From NCBI RefSeq assembly GCF_900101295.1, contig NZ_FOIL01000004.1, forward strand, positions 1-64,000: DNA of 64,000 bases. Direction: 5' to 3'. Made by a program: the position numbers and the translations under genes. The notes beneath the pieces are model-generated. The model was not told the DNA's origin and made no database searches. It worked only from the letters and a program-made list of their open reading frames with translations. This document shows, in pieces, positions 52,517-61,128 of this stretch; positions within the stretch are counted from its first letter, which is position 1, and the number at the start of each line of letters is the position of its first letter. This DNA is from [Clostridium] aminophilum. Its GTDB lineage: Bacteria; Bacillota; Clostridia; Lachnospirales; Lachnospiraceae.

Positions 52517-53281
52517 ATGGAGAAGAAATTATATGTGGTGGGCATGGGCCCAGGCGGACACGATGATATGACATTTCGGGCCGACCGGGCGCTTCGGTGC
52601 TCGGAAGTGATTGCCGGATACACGGTTTATGTCGATCTGATCCGGTCGGAATACCCGCAGGCGGAAATCATCACGACGCCGATGAGGAAAGAAAAGGAGC
52701 GCTGCGAACTGGCACTCAGAGCTGCTGCAGCCGGGAAAATCACTTCGATGATCTGCAGCGGTGATTCCGGCGTTTACGGCATGGCATCCCTGATTCTGGA
52801 GATGGCAGGGAGTTATCCGGATGTCTCCGTCGAGATTATTCCGGGGATCACGGCGGCGCTTTCCGGCGGTGCGCTTCTGGGAGCACCCCTCGGACATGAT
52901 TTTGCTGTGATCAGTATGAGCGATGCCCTCACGCCGATAGAGACCATCGAGAAGAGACTGGCTGCGGCGGCGCAGTCCGATATGATCATCTGCCTCTACA
53001 ATCCGGAGAGCCACAAACGAAAAGGATATCTTCGTCATGCGTGTGAGATCATCCGCCGTTACCGCTCGTCGGATACCGTCTGCGGTACGGCGTCCGAGAT
53101 CGGCCGGGACGGGGAAAAGGCACGGATTCTCACACTCGGAGAACTCAGCGGTACGCCGGTGGATATGTTTACCACGGTTTTCATCGGAAGCAGCAGTACA
53201 AAGAATCTTCAGGGGCGGATGGTGACTCCGCGGGGATACCGCGGCCTGGATGCCACGGCGGGAGAAGACAGAAAAGGATGA
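52517..53281 (+). CDS. cbiH: Precorrin-3B/cobalt-factor III C17-methyltransferase
   Basis: A 254-residue tetrapyrrole methylase that contracts the ring and methylates C17 (CobJ/CbiH). GMGPGGHDDMTFRADRALRC, GYTVYVDLI, SGDSGVYGMASL, PGITAALSGGALLGAPLGHD and LYNPESHKR are family features. It lacks the extra C-terminal iron-sulphur domain found in some CbiH60-type proteins. It runs into the reductase fusion gene with no gap. Confidence 0.95.
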   Translation: MEKKLYVVGMGPGGHDDMTFRADRALRCSEVIAGYTVYVDLIRSEYPQAEIITTPMRKEKERCELALRAAAAGKITSMICSGDSGVYGMASLILEMAGSYPDVSVEIIPGITAALSGGALLGAPLGHDFAVISMSDALTPIETIEKRLAAAAQSDMIICLYNPESHKRKGYLRHACEIIRRYRSSDTVCGTASEIGRDGEKARILTLGELSGTPVDMFTTVFIGSSSTKNLQGRMVTPRGYRGLDATAGEDRKG

Positions 53282-53286
53282 TAAAC

Positions 53287-54780
53287 ATGAGACCGGAAAT
53301 TTTGATTTTCGGAGGAACGACCGAGGGAAGAGAGATTGCGGAATTCTGCTCACAGCATGGAATCTCCGCCTTTGTCAGTGTCTTTTCCGGTTACGGCGCG
53401 GACATGATCGGGTCGGAGGAATGGTCTTTGGACACGGCGGGGACCGGGGTCCGCGTTCTGGTCGGTCCGATGGACCGGGAAGAGATCGGAGCGCTTCTGA
53501 AAGAGAAGGAAATCCGTCTGGTGATCGATGCAACGCATCCGTACGCGAAGAATGTGTCGGAAAATATCCGGGCTGCGGCGGCTGAGACTTCCGCGGAACT
53601 GGTCCGCGTGCTCCGGGATGCGGAGGAATCCGGAGAAACGGAAGATCAGGATGAGAAATGCCGCCGGGGAAACATGTTCTTTGAAACTCCCGAAGACGCC
53701 GCAGCGTATCTTGCCGGGACGGAGGGGAAGATCCTTCTCACGACGGGGAGCCGCGCACTGGCTGTGTTTGCGGCGATTCCGAATTCTTCCGAGCGGATTT
53801 ACGCGCGGGTTCTTCCAAGCGAGGAAGGCATCCGCGCCTGTCAGGAAAACGGATTGCGGGGCAGTCATATCATCGCGATGCAGGGGCCGTTTTCCGTGGA
53901 AATGAACAAGGCCCTTCTTCACCAGACCGGTGCTGAATATCTTGTGACCAAGGAGAGCGGAAAAAACGGCGGATATCGGGAAAAGCTGGCGGCTGCCAAG
54001 GCCTGTGGAGCGCAGTCGGTGATCATCGGCAGACCAAAGGAGGCCGGAATCGGGCTTGCGCAGTGTCTGGAACTTCTTCGAAAGCGTTATTCGGGGCAGA
54101 GTGTTGTGATTGCCGGAATCGGTCCGGGAAACACGGATCATATGACGGCTGCCGTGATCGGAGCAATTCTTGCATCCGACCGGATCATCGGTGCTGCCCG
54201 TATGATTGACTGTGCCCAGGAAGCGGTGCGGCGGTTTGAGCCGGGGAAAACGGATCGGAGAGACTACATTGCCGAATACCGTCCGGCAGAGGTTCTGCGG
54301 ATGATCCGGGAAGCGGCGGGACAGAATGTTCTTCTGCTTTTTTCCGGAAGTCTGGCGTTTCACAGCGGCGCCTGCGCCTGCGAAGCGCTTCTTGCGGAGA
54401 ACGGAATCCCGTATTCGGTTCTTCCGGGAATCTCAAGCGTAACGTACCTTGCTTCTTATATGGGCCTGGAGCTTGCGGATGCAGCTTTCTTGTCCATGCA
54501 TGGCACATCGCAGCCGGCAGAGGAGATGCTGGAATCGCTTCTGGCCTCCGGAAAGGAACATTTCTGCATTCTGTCCGGGACAGGAGACGATGTGCGGAAT
54601 CTCGCGGAGGCATTGACCCGGAGGGGATTCGGAACTTCGCGGGTCGTCATCGGAGAGAATCTGTCGATGCGGGAAGAGAACATCACGGAGAGTACGGCGG
54701 AGGAACTCTGCCATAAGCCGGAAAAAGTCCGTTTTTCCGCATTATCGGTGATTGCGGTATCGCTGAATAAAGCGCAATGA
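53287..54780 (+). CDS. cbiJE: Fused precorrin-6A reductase (CbiJ) and precorrin-6Y C5-methyltransferase (CbiE)
   Basis: A 497-residue two-domain protein. Residues about 1-255 are CbiJ/CobK (IFGGTTEGREIAEF, DATHPYAKNVSENI, LLTTGSRALAVF, AMQGPFSVEMNKAL, VTKESGKNGGYREKL). Residues about 265-497 are CbiE (VVIAGIGPGNTDHMTAAV, FSGSLAFHSGACACEALL, PGISSVTYLASYMGL). The fusion joins ring reduction with C5/C15 methylation; CbiT, which does the other half, is encoded separately further on. Of two ATGs (53278 and 53287) the second has AAAAGG at a normal distance. A repeat module separates it from cbiA. Confidence 0.93.
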   Translation: MRPEILIFGGTTEGREIAEFCSQHGISAFVSVFSGYGADMIGSEEWSLDTAGTGVRVLVGPMDREEIGALLKEKEIRLVIDATHPYAKNVSENIRAAAAETSAELVRVLRDAEESGETEDQDEKCRRGNMFFETPEDAAAYLAGTEGKILLTTGSRALAVFAAIPNSSERIYARVLPSEEGIRACQENGLRGSHIIAMQGPFSVEMNKALLHQTGAEYLVTKESGKNGGYREKLAAAKACGAQSVIIGRPKEAGIGLAQCLELLRKRYSGQSVVIAGIGPGNTDHMTAAVIGAILASDRIIGAARMIDCAQEAVRRFEPGKTDRRDYIAEYRPAEVLRMIREAAGQNVLLLFSGSLAFHSGACACEALLAENGIPYSVLPGISSVTYLASYMGLELADAAFLSMHGTSQPAEEMLESLLASGKEHFCILSGTGDDVRNLAEALTRRGFGTSRVVIGENLSMREENITESTAEELCHKPEKVRFSALSVIAVSLNKAQ

Positions 54781-54790
54781 CCGCGACATC

Positions 54791-54831
54791 GGCGGCGCGC
54801 AAAGTCCGCTTGCGGACTTTGTTCCGATGGC
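54791..54831. repeat. Mosaic repeat fragment inside the cobalamin operon
   Basis: GGCGGCGCGCAAAGTCCGC followed by TTGCGGACTTTGTTCCG is the end of module B joined to the end of module C. The CAAAGTCCGC/GCGGACTTTG arms form a perfect hairpin. Confidence 0.75.
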
Positions 54832-54877
54832 GGCAAAAGAATTACCGACGGCGGCATGAACACGGGAGGATGAGAAC

Positions 54878-56302
54878 ATGGAGAAGACGCAGAGAAAAAG
54901 CGGACGAAGAATTCCGCGGATTCTGCTGACCGCGCCGAAGAGCGGGAGCGGAAAGACTCTTATTACCTGCGGCATGATCGAGGTTTTCCGGCGCAGGGAC
55001 AGGAAACCGGCGGCGTTCAAATGCGGACCGGACTACATTGACCCGATGTTTCACCGCTATGTGTCCGGCGTCGGCGGCGCCAATCTGGATTCGTTTTTTC
55101 TGGACGAAACCGGTGTCCGGCGAGTCCTCGCGGAGACGGTTTCGGAAACGGAGAGCGGATCCTGTGTGATTGAGGGGGTCATGGGATATTACGACGGCGT
55201 CAGCGGAACGGAACTGACCGCGTCCACCTATGATATTGCCCGCATTACCCGGACGCCGGCCATCCTGATCATCGATGCGAAAGGGGCGTCCCGGTCCCTT
55301 GTTCCGCTGATTTCCGGCTTTCTTCATTATCCGACGGCTTCGGAGGATCCCGGACAGCGGGGGAGCGGCATTGCCGGTGTGATTCTGAACCGGACTACCG
55401 CGATGATGGCGAAGGTTCTCGGCGAAATGATCCGGAAAGAATGCGGAATTCCGGTTTTGGGTTTTCTGCCCGAGTCGGAGGACTGGAAGATGGAGAGCCG
55501 TCATCTGGGACTCTGTCTCCCGCATGAGATCACGGATCTTCGCCGGAAGATCGGACTTTTGGCCGATCAGATGGAGAAATCGTTTGACATGGATGCGATT
55601 TTTGCGCTGGCAGACGGAGCGGAGCCGGTGGAAGCGGGAGCGAGATCGGAGACAGAAAAAGCGATCACTCCGGAAAGTACCCGCAGGCGTGTGCGGATTG
55701 CGGCCGCTGCGGATGAGGCCTTTTGCTTTTACTATCAGGAGAACCGTCGTATGATGGAGAAAATGGGGGCGGAGATTGTTCCGTTCTCGCCGATTCATGA
55801 CGCGAAGCTTCCGGAGGGAATCTCCGGACTGATTCTGGAAGGAGGTTATCCGGAACTTTTCGCGAGGGAACTCTCGGAAAATCATGCGATGCTTGCGCAG
55901 ATCCGGGCGATGGCAGAACAGTCCATGCCGATCCTTGCGGAGTGCGGTGGATTTATGTATCTCCATGAAGAACTGGAAGGCGATGACGGGAAAAACTATC
56001 CGGCCGCCGGGGTCATTCGGGGAAGGGCATTCCGGACGCCGAAACTGGGGCGGTTCGGCTACATTTCCCTTTCGGGGCCCCATTCGGACGGAATCCGGGG
56101 GCATGAGTACCACTATTGGGACAGCAGCGACTGCGGCGGAGACTGGATGGCGGTCAAGCCGAACGGAAGAAGCTGGAGGTGCATCCATGACCGCGACGGA
56201 ATGATAGCGGGCTTTCCGCATCTCTATTATCCGTCGGATCCGGACTTTGTGGAAAACTGGCTTGCCATGTGCAGAAACTGGAGACAGACGGATGAGAGAT
56301 GA
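54878..56302 (+). CDS. cbiA: Cobyrinate a,c-diamide synthase
   Basis: A 474-residue glutamine-dependent enzyme that amidates the a and c side chains of the corrin ring using ATP. The P-loop is APKSGSGKTLITCGMIE; KCGPDYIDPMFHR and EGVMGYYDG are family marks. The C-terminal glutaminase-like domain carries the cysteine in AECGGFMYL. A linker of about 30 residues (around 245-275, rich in Glu, Arg and Ser) joins the domains. GGGAGGATGAGAAC precedes the start. It overlaps cbiT by 11 bases. Confidence 0.96.
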   Translation: MEKTQRKSGRRIPRILLTAPKSGSGKTLITCGMIEVFRRRDRKPAAFKCGPDYIDPMFHRYVSGVGGANLDSFFLDETGVRRVLAETVSETESGSCVIEGVMGYYDGVSGTELTASTYDIARITRTPAILIIDAKGASRSLVPLISGFLHYPTASEDPGQRGSGIAGVILNRTTAMMAKVLGEMIRKECGIPVLGFLPESEDWKMESRHLGLCLPHEITDLRRKIGLLADQMEKSFDMDAIFALADGAEPVEAGARSETEKAITPESTRRRVRIAAAADEAFCFYYQENRRMMEKMGAEIVPFSPIHDAKLPEGISGLILEGGYPELFARELSENHAMLAQIRAMAEQSMPILAECGGFMYLHEELEGDDGKNYPAAGVIRGRAFRTPKLGRFGYISLSGPHSDGIRGHEYHYWDSSDCGGDWMAVKPNGRSWRCIHDRDGMIAGFPHLYYPSDPDFVENWLAMCRNWRQTDER

Positions 56303-56942
56303 ATGGTTTATACGCGGAAATGTTCCGATGACGAAGGAAGAAGTGAGGGCGGTCTCCATCGCGAAGCTGGAGATCGGAAGCAGACGAGGCGGTGGGGAAC
56401 GCAGCGGGAAATGTGCCCGGAGCATTCTGTTTGATATCGGGGCCGGAACCGGTTCGGTGTCTGTGGAAGCGGCGGTGACCTACCCGGATCTGAGAATTGC
56501 CGCCTTCGAGAAAAAGGATGAGGCGATTTCACTGATCCGGCGGAATGCGGAAAAAGCCGGCGTGGAAGACCGGGTGGAGATTGTTCCGGGGAATCTTCCG
56601 GAATCGCTGGAGCAGTATTTGACCGGACATCCGGAGACGGCTCCGGACTATGTCTTTATCGGCGGCGCGACGGCAAATACCGCGAAAATTCTCGATCTTC
56701 TGCGAGTGCCGCAGAGCGGGATCCGTGTTGTGATCAACGCGATTGCGCTGGAATCGATCCAGGAAGTGCTTTCGGCGCTCCGGGACCGGAAAATCGAACC
56801 GGAGATATCACAGATTTCCGCCGCGCGGGCGGAAAAGGCAGGACCCTTTCATCTGATGAAGGGAATGAACCCGGTGACGGTCATCTGTTTCGGCGGAACG
56901 GTGTGTGAAAATATCGCATTGCACAGGAACGGTGTCTTATAA
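56292..56942 (+). CDS. cbiT: Precorrin-6Y C15-methyltransferase (decarboxylating)
   Basis: A 216-residue class I SAM methyltransferase. It begins with DEWFIRGNVPMTKEEVRAVS, typical of CbiT; the SAM site is LFDIGAGTGSVSVEAA, and FIGGATANTAKILD follows. It methylates C15 and decarboxylates the C12 acetate, completing the job of the CbiE domain. The segment between the N-terminal helix and the SAM motif carries a short Arg/Gly-rich insert (GSRRGGGERSG). ATG 56292 has GGAG eight bases upstream, within the cbiA end. Confidence 0.94.
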   Translation: MRDEWFIRGNVPMTKEEVRAVSIAKLEIGSRRGGGERSGKCARSILFDIGAGTGSVSVEAAVTYPDLRIAAFEKKDEAISLIRRNAEKAGVEDRVEIVPGNLPESLEQYLTGHPETAPDYVFIGGATANTAKILDLLRVPQSGIRVVINAIALESIQEVLSALRDRKIEPEISQISAARAEKAGPFHLMKGMNPVTVICFGGTVCENIALHRNGVL

Positions 56943-56997
56943 CGGTCCGCCCGGAGTGCGGCAAAACGGCGGAGAATTTATAGAAACGGAAAGAACA

Positions 56998-58152
56998 TTG
57001 GATACACGATTGATTGGAAATCTTTCGGAACGGATCGCCGACTGGCGGTCCTGTTCTTCGGATGAACTGAAAAAAATATATAAGGAGCGGGTCGGACGCA
57101 TCACTCCGGCGGACCATAATGCGGGAGAAGCGGCCCGGCGCCGGTGGCAGAGCATTGCCAAGCCTCTCGGAAGTCTGGGACTTCTGGAGGAAGACATTGC
57201 ACGGATCGCGCAGATTACGGGGGATCCTGACGTCCGGATGGACCGGAGCGCGCTTTTTATTTTCTGCGCGGACAACGGCGTGGTCAAAGAGGCAGTGACC
57301 CAGACGGGGCAGGATGTGACGGCGAGCGTGACGGAGGTCATCGGACGGGACGAGAGCTGCTCGGCGCATATGGGACGGGAGACGGGCACCGAAGTGTATG
57401 CTCTGGATCTCGGCGTTGCTTCCGCGATGAATCCGGAGATTTACCGGACGGTCATAGATCGACGGATCCGTCGGGGAACTTCGGATTTTCTGGAGGAACC
57501 GGCGATGACGGAGGATGAAGTGCGGATGGCGGTTCTGACCGGTACAGACTGCGCCCGCGCCGCAAAAGAAGCGGGGATGGACCTGATTCTCGGCGGCGAG
57601 ATGGGAATCGGCAACACGACGACGGGAAGCGCCGTTGCCTGTGCACTGCTGGATGCGGACCCGGGAGAGATCACGGGAAAAGGCGCCGGATTTACCGATG
57701 AAGGACTCCGGCATAAGATTGATGTGGTCGGCAGAGGCGTGGCGCTTCACCGGCAGATTTATGAGACGAACGGAGAGAAGGATGCGCTGAAGGTTCTTCG
57801 CTGTGTCGGCGGATTTGATATCGCCGCGCTCTGCGGACTTTATCTCGGCGCGGCGGCATACCGCATTCCGGCGGTGATCGACGGCTTCATCGCCTCGGCG
57901 GCGGCCCTTGCGGCGGTCTCCATTGCGCCGGATACGAGAGAATTTCTTCTCCCGTCCCACATGTCGGGCGAGGGCGGAATGAAACGGATCATGGAGAAGC
58001 TGAAACTTGTGCCGCCGATCACCGCGGGACTTCATCTCGGAGAGGGGACAGGAGCTCTCATGCTGCTGCCGCTGCTTCGGATGACCCTTGCGGTCTACCG
58101 CAACATGATGACATTTGACGGGATGGGAATTGACGCCTATCGGCCGCTGTAA
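56998..58152 (+). CDS. cobT: Nicotinate-nucleotide-dimethylbenzimidazole phosphoribosyltransferase
   Basis: A 384-residue CobT that makes alpha-ribazole phosphate, the lower-ligand precursor. SIAKPLGSLGLLEEDIARIA, FCADNGVVKEAV, GEMGIGNTTTGSAV, CVGGFDIAALCGLYLGAA and the catalytic region EGTGALMLLPLL are visible. The start is not certain: TTG 56998 with CGGAAAG upstream fits the family's N-terminus; GTG 56905 inside cbiT is the open-frame limit. No dimethylbenzimidazole synthesis genes are in view, so the natural base is unknown. Confidence 0.92.
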   Translation: MDTRLIGNLSERIADWRSCSSDELKKIYKERVGRITPADHNAGEAARRRWQSIAKPLGSLGLLEEDIARIAQITGDPDVRMDRSALFIFCADNGVVKEAVTQTGQDVTASVTEVIGRDESCSAHMGRETGTEVYALDLGVASAMNPEIYRTVIDRRIRRGTSDFLEEPAMTEDEVRMAVLTGTDCARAAKEAGMDLILGGEMGIGNTTTGSAVACALLDADPGEITGKGAGFTDEGLRHKIDVVGRGVALHRQIYETNGEKDALKVLRCVGGFDIAALCGLYLGAAAYRIPAVIDGFIASAAALAAVSIAPDTREFLLPSHMSGEGGMKRIMEKLKLVPPITAGLHLGEGTGALMLLPLLRMTLAVYRNMMTFDGMGIDAYRPL

Positions 58153-58162
58153 GGAGAATCGG

Positions 58163-58852
58163 ATGCTGCATCTTGTGACCGGCGGAAGCGGAAGCGGAAA
58201 ATCCGCCTATGCCGAAAACCGCTGTCTGGAATACGGGGGGCCCCGTCTCTATCTGGCGACGATGAAGATCTGGGACGAGGAAGACCGGAAACGTGTGGAA
58301 AAACACCGGGCAATGCGCGCGGGAAAGGGATTCGAGACGTGGGAATGTCCCGTTGATCTCGAGATGCTGGACGTTCCGGAGCGCTTCCGGAACGGAACCG
58401 TTCTTTTGGAATGCATGTCGAATCTTCTGGTCAATGAACTCTGGCGGGAAGATATTCCGGGGGCTTCCGTCGGAAGCACGGACGTAAATGCGGAGGAAAA
58501 ACGCTTTGCGTCATGCCCTGAAACGGAACCGCAGGCAGTGGAAGAGAAAAAAAAAGACGGACAGGCAGACGGTGAAAACGATATTGCCGGAAGGGCTGCG
58601 AGAGATCAGGACACAGAAAAGCGGATTCTTCGCGGCATCCGACATCTCGCGGATTGCTGCGGCCATCTTGTGATCGTCACGGACGAGATTTTTTCGGATG
58701 GGATCCGCTACGACGAAGAGACGGTGCGGTATCTCCGGATACTTGCGGCGTTAAACCGGGACATTGCGGAACAGGCGGATACCGTCACGGAAGTGGTTTT
58801 CGGAATTCCGGTTCCGGTGAAAGGGATGAACGGGAGAAAAGAATATGTTTGA
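58163..58852 (+). CDS. cobU: Adenosylcobinamide kinase/guanylyltransferase
   Basis: A 229-residue bifunctional enzyme that phosphorylates adenosylcobinamide and links GMP to it. The P-loop is VTGGSGSGKSAYAE at the N-terminus, followed by LYLATMKIWDEEDRKRVEKH, LLECMSNLLVNELW and VTDEIFSDGIRYDEETVRYL. It is longer than CobU (about 180), because of a charged insert of about 45 residues (roughly 105-150, rich in Glu, Lys and Asp) before the last part. ATG 58163 follows AAGGAG. It overlaps cobS by eight bases. Confidence 0.93.
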   Translation: MLHLVTGGSGSGKSAYAENRCLEYGGPRLYLATMKIWDEEDRKRVEKHRAMRAGKGFETWECPVDLEMLDVPERFRNGTVLLECMSNLLVNELWREDIPGASVGSTDVNAEEKRFASCPETEPQAVEEKKKDGQADGENDIAGRAARDQDTEKRILRGIRHLADCCGHLVIVTDEIFSDGIRYDEETVRYLRILAALNRDIAEQADTVTEVVFGIPVPVKGMNGRKEYV

Positions 58853-59612
58853 CAGCCTGAAGATTGCATTTTCCATGTATTCTGCCATTCCGGTGCCGCA
58901 GGCCGCATGGGAGGAAAAGCCGATGCGGTATGCCATGTGCTGGTTTCCGCTGATCGGTGCGGCGGAAGGCGCAGTGTTATATCTGGCACAGTTTGCGCTG
59001 CAGCGGCTCGGCGCGGGGGAGACCGTTCTGGCAGCGGCCGGCACGGCCGTTCCGCTTCTTGTCACCGGCGGAATTCATCTGGACGGATATCTGGACACCT
59101 CCGATGCGCTGCACTCCTGGGAGAGCGCAGAGCGGAAACTGGAAATTCTGAAGGACCCGCATGTCGGCGCGTTTGCGGTCATCCGCTGCGTCGGGTACAT
59201 GGTTCTCTATTTCGGAGCCATGGCCGCCGTCATGACCGCCGGCCAAAATGCCGTTTTTATGATGGGCGGATTGTATGTGCTGGAGCGGGCGCTCAGCGGC
59301 AGTTCCGTGGTGCTCTTTCCGAAGGCGAAAAAAGACGGTCTTGCGGTGACCTTCAGCCGGTCATCCGCCGATCGGGCGGTGGCGGCAGCTTCGGCATTCT
59401 GGGCCATGGCGGCGATGATCTGGACCGTCTTTTGGGGTGGGAAGACCGGTGCGGTTCTGGGCGCGGTCTGTCTCCTCTCATACGGACTGTATTACCGGAC
59501 GGCCATGAAGTGGTTCCATGGAATGACCGGGGATCTGGCGGGATGGTTTCTGCAGCGGTGCGAGCTGACGGGAGCATGGATCATCGCGCTCGCCGCGATG
59601 CTGAAAGTATGA
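58845..59612 (+). CDS. cobS: Adenosylcobinamide-GDP ribazoletransferase (cobalamin synthase)
   Basis: A 255-residue integral membrane enzyme that joins adenosylcobinamide-GDP to alpha-ribazole (phosphate). SLKIAFSMYSAIPVP at the N-terminus, GGIHLDGYLDTSDALHSWES with its acidic metal site, DPHVGAFAVI and the C-terminal FHGMTGDLAGWFLQRCEL are family marks. It has about six or seven membrane helices. It overlaps cobU and is followed by a short tandem repeat. Confidence 0.95.
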   Translation: MFDSLKIAFSMYSAIPVPQAAWEEKPMRYAMCWFPLIGAAEGAVLYLAQFALQRLGAGETVLAAAGTAVPLLVTGGIHLDGYLDTSDALHSWESAERKLEILKDPHVGAFAVIRCVGYMVLYFGAMAAVMTAGQNAVFMMGGLYVLERALSGSSVVLFPKAKKDGLAVTFSRSSADRAVAAASAFWAMAAMIWTVFWGGKTGAVLGAVCLLSYGLYYRTAMKWFHGMTGDLAGWFLQRCELTGAWIIALAAMLKV

Positions 59613-59740
59613 CCGGAGCCCGTGACCGAGGACTACGGCAGAGAAGCGTGACCGGAGAATGCGGCAGAGAAACGCGGCAGAGAAGCGTGACCGGAGAAAC
59701 GCGGCTGAGGAATATGACCGGAGAAGATGACGGGATCCGG
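59610..59740 (+). repeat. Degenerate 39-bp tandem repeat after cobS
   Basis: GAGAAGCGTGACCGGAGAA recurs at 59641 and 59680 (39-base period), with weaker copies of TGACCGGAG at about 59610 and 59715. A shorter GAGAAACGCGGCA unit lies inside. The first copy overlaps the cobS stop codon. The 59613-59767 gap contains nothing else except the ribosome site of the next gene. Confidence 0.7.
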
Positions 59741-59767
59741 AAATGAAGTTAAGACAGGAGATTTTAA

Positions 59768-60499
59768 ATGAGAATAGACCGCTATCTGAGTGAGATGGGC
59801 GCGGGCACGCGGAGTGAGCTAAAAAAAATGATCCGAAAGGGACAGGTTTCGGTGGACGGAGAGACGGTGAAGGATCCGGGATATTCCGTGGAACCGGGAC
59901 AGAAGGTTCTGTGTGCCGGTGTGCCGGTCGAATATGAAACGGAAGTGTATTATCTGATGAATAAGCCGGCCGGCGTGATCACCGCGACGGAGGACCGGCA
60001 TCAGAAAACGGTGCTTGATCTGATCGGCGAGAGGACAAGAAAGGATCTGTTTCCGGTGGGGAGACTGGACCGGGACACCACGGGACTTCTTCTGATCACG
60101 AATGACGGAGAGATGGGCCACCGGCTTCTCAGCCCCAAAAAACATGTGGACAAGCGCTATCGCGCGCTGGTGAGCGGAGAGGTGAACGCTGAGGATGTCC
60201 GGAAGTTTGCGGAGGGCCTCCGGGTGGATGAGGAACTGACCGCGCTGCCGGCGGAACTGGAAATTCTGGAGATCCGGGCGGAAGGAGAAGAAAAACGGTC
60301 GGTTGTGGAAGTGGTCATCCGGGAGGGAAAATTTCATCAGATAAAGCGGATGTTCGGGGCAGTCGGAAAGGAAGTTCTGGAATTGAAACGCCTGACGATG
60401 GGGCCGCTCCGGCTGGATCCGGATCTCGGGGAAGGCCAGTGGAGAAGACTGACCGAAAAAGAGCTGAAAGAACTTCGTGAAATTACCGGAATGGGATGA
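59768..60499 (+). CDS. RsuA-family pseudouridine synthase
   Basis: A 243-residue enzyme with an N-terminal S4 RNA-binding domain (RIDRYLSEMGAGTRSELKKM) and a pseudouridine synthase domain with the catalytic aspartate in PVGRLDRDTTGLLLITNDG. Further family signs are NKPAGVITATED and EGKFHQIKRMFGAVG. It probably modifies one uridine in ribosomal RNA (RsuA/RluB/RluF type; which one cannot be decided). GGAG lies before the start. It interrupts the cobalamin genes and has no evident link to them. Confidence 0.93.
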   Translation: MRIDRYLSEMGAGTRSELKKMIRKGQVSVDGETVKDPGYSVEPGQKVLCAGVPVEYETEVYYLMNKPAGVITATEDRHQKTVLDLIGERTRKDLFPVGRLDRDTTGLLLITNDGEMGHRLLSPKKHVDKRYRALVSGEVNAEDVRKFAEGLRVDEELTALPAELEILEIRAEGEEKRSVVEVVIREGKFHQIKRMFGAVGKEVLELKRLTMGPLRLDPDLGEGQWRRLTEKELKELREITGMG

Positions 60500-60524
60500 C
60501 ATTTTAACGGCATTGTATTACAAT
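60496..60524 (+). promoter_or_regulatory. Sigma-A promoter at the end of the pseudouridine synthase gene
   Basis: ATGACA at 60496-60501, 17-base spacer, TACAAT at 60519-60524. It would drive the zinc-ribbon and cbiL genes through a leader that includes an inverted mosaic repeat. Confidence 0.6.
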
Positions 60525-60552
60525 TAAGAAACGTGTGTTCATCTATGATTTT

Positions 60553-60788
60553 ATGACAAAGTCACAGGCGGATTTCGGCTTCCACGTCCCCCTCACTCCC
60601 GAGGGGAGCCTGCGAACTTTGCGCGCCGCCGCTGGTCACCGCAGGGTGACGCCGTCGAAGGCGGATCACTTAACGAAATCGCGTGCTGCGGCTGTTTTTT
60701 CCGGGCTTAGTGGATTTGCCGGTGAACGGCGCGCGTATCCCGCGGAGCGTTTTGTTTCATGGGAAGTGCGAAGCATTTTCTATGAAAT
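60553..60788 (-). repeat. Mosaic palindromic repeat, inverted long copy
   Basis: Modules run in reverse: degenerate C (CCTCACTCCCGAGGGGAGCC), B (TTTGCGCGCCGCCGCTGGTC, then ACCGCAGGGTGAC), an extra stretch of about 80 bases, then CCGCGGAGCGTTTTGTTTCA and a decayed palindrome A ending TTTTCTATGAAA. It fills almost all of the 332-base gap before the zinc-ribbon gene. Confidence 0.75.
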
Positions 60789-60831
60789 GAACAGATAACA
60801 ACGAAAAACAGAGAATCGAGGAGTCATCTTC

Positions 60832-61128
60832 ATGGAATATGAGATTGGTTTCCGGATCGGTGGTGAACCGAAATCCGATGGATTTGGAGAGGAAGCGGAA
60901 TCGGAATACGGTGCGGTGGCAAATGCCGGTGCGCCGAGAGATATCAATGTTCCGGCATTTATGCGGAGTCTGAGAAATATGCGCAGGAACGAAATGATCC
61001 AGTGTCCGTTCTGCACCGGCGGAAACGTGTCTTTTTTTGGACAGGACGGTTCCTCCGATGTGTTCAGCTGTGACCGGTGCGAGACCAGAGTTGAAATTCG
61101 CGCCGGCGCACATTTTGTGTTCGGATGA
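60832..61128 (+). CDS. Small zinc-ribbon protein coupled to cbiL
   Basis: A 98-residue protein. The first 60 residues are acidic and unrecognised; the C-terminal part has CPFCTGG and CDRCETR, a CxxC-x(n)-CxxC zinc ribbon. GAGGAG lies eight bases before the start. Its stop overlaps the cbiL start (ATGA), so the two proteins are probably made in fixed ratio. No family is recognised. A role in handling metal or the corrin substrate is a guess only. Confidence 0.7.
   Translation: MEYEIGFRIGGEPKSDGFGEEAESEYGAVANAGAPRDINVPAFMRSLRNMRRNEMIQCPFCTGGNVSFFGQDGSSDVFSCDRCETRVEIRAGAHFVFG

Noticed and set aside
53278-53286. Upstream ATG for the CbiJ-CbiE fusion
   Set aside because: It sits too close to the purine-rich ribosome site; the ATG nine bases later is better spaced. 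The difference is three residues.
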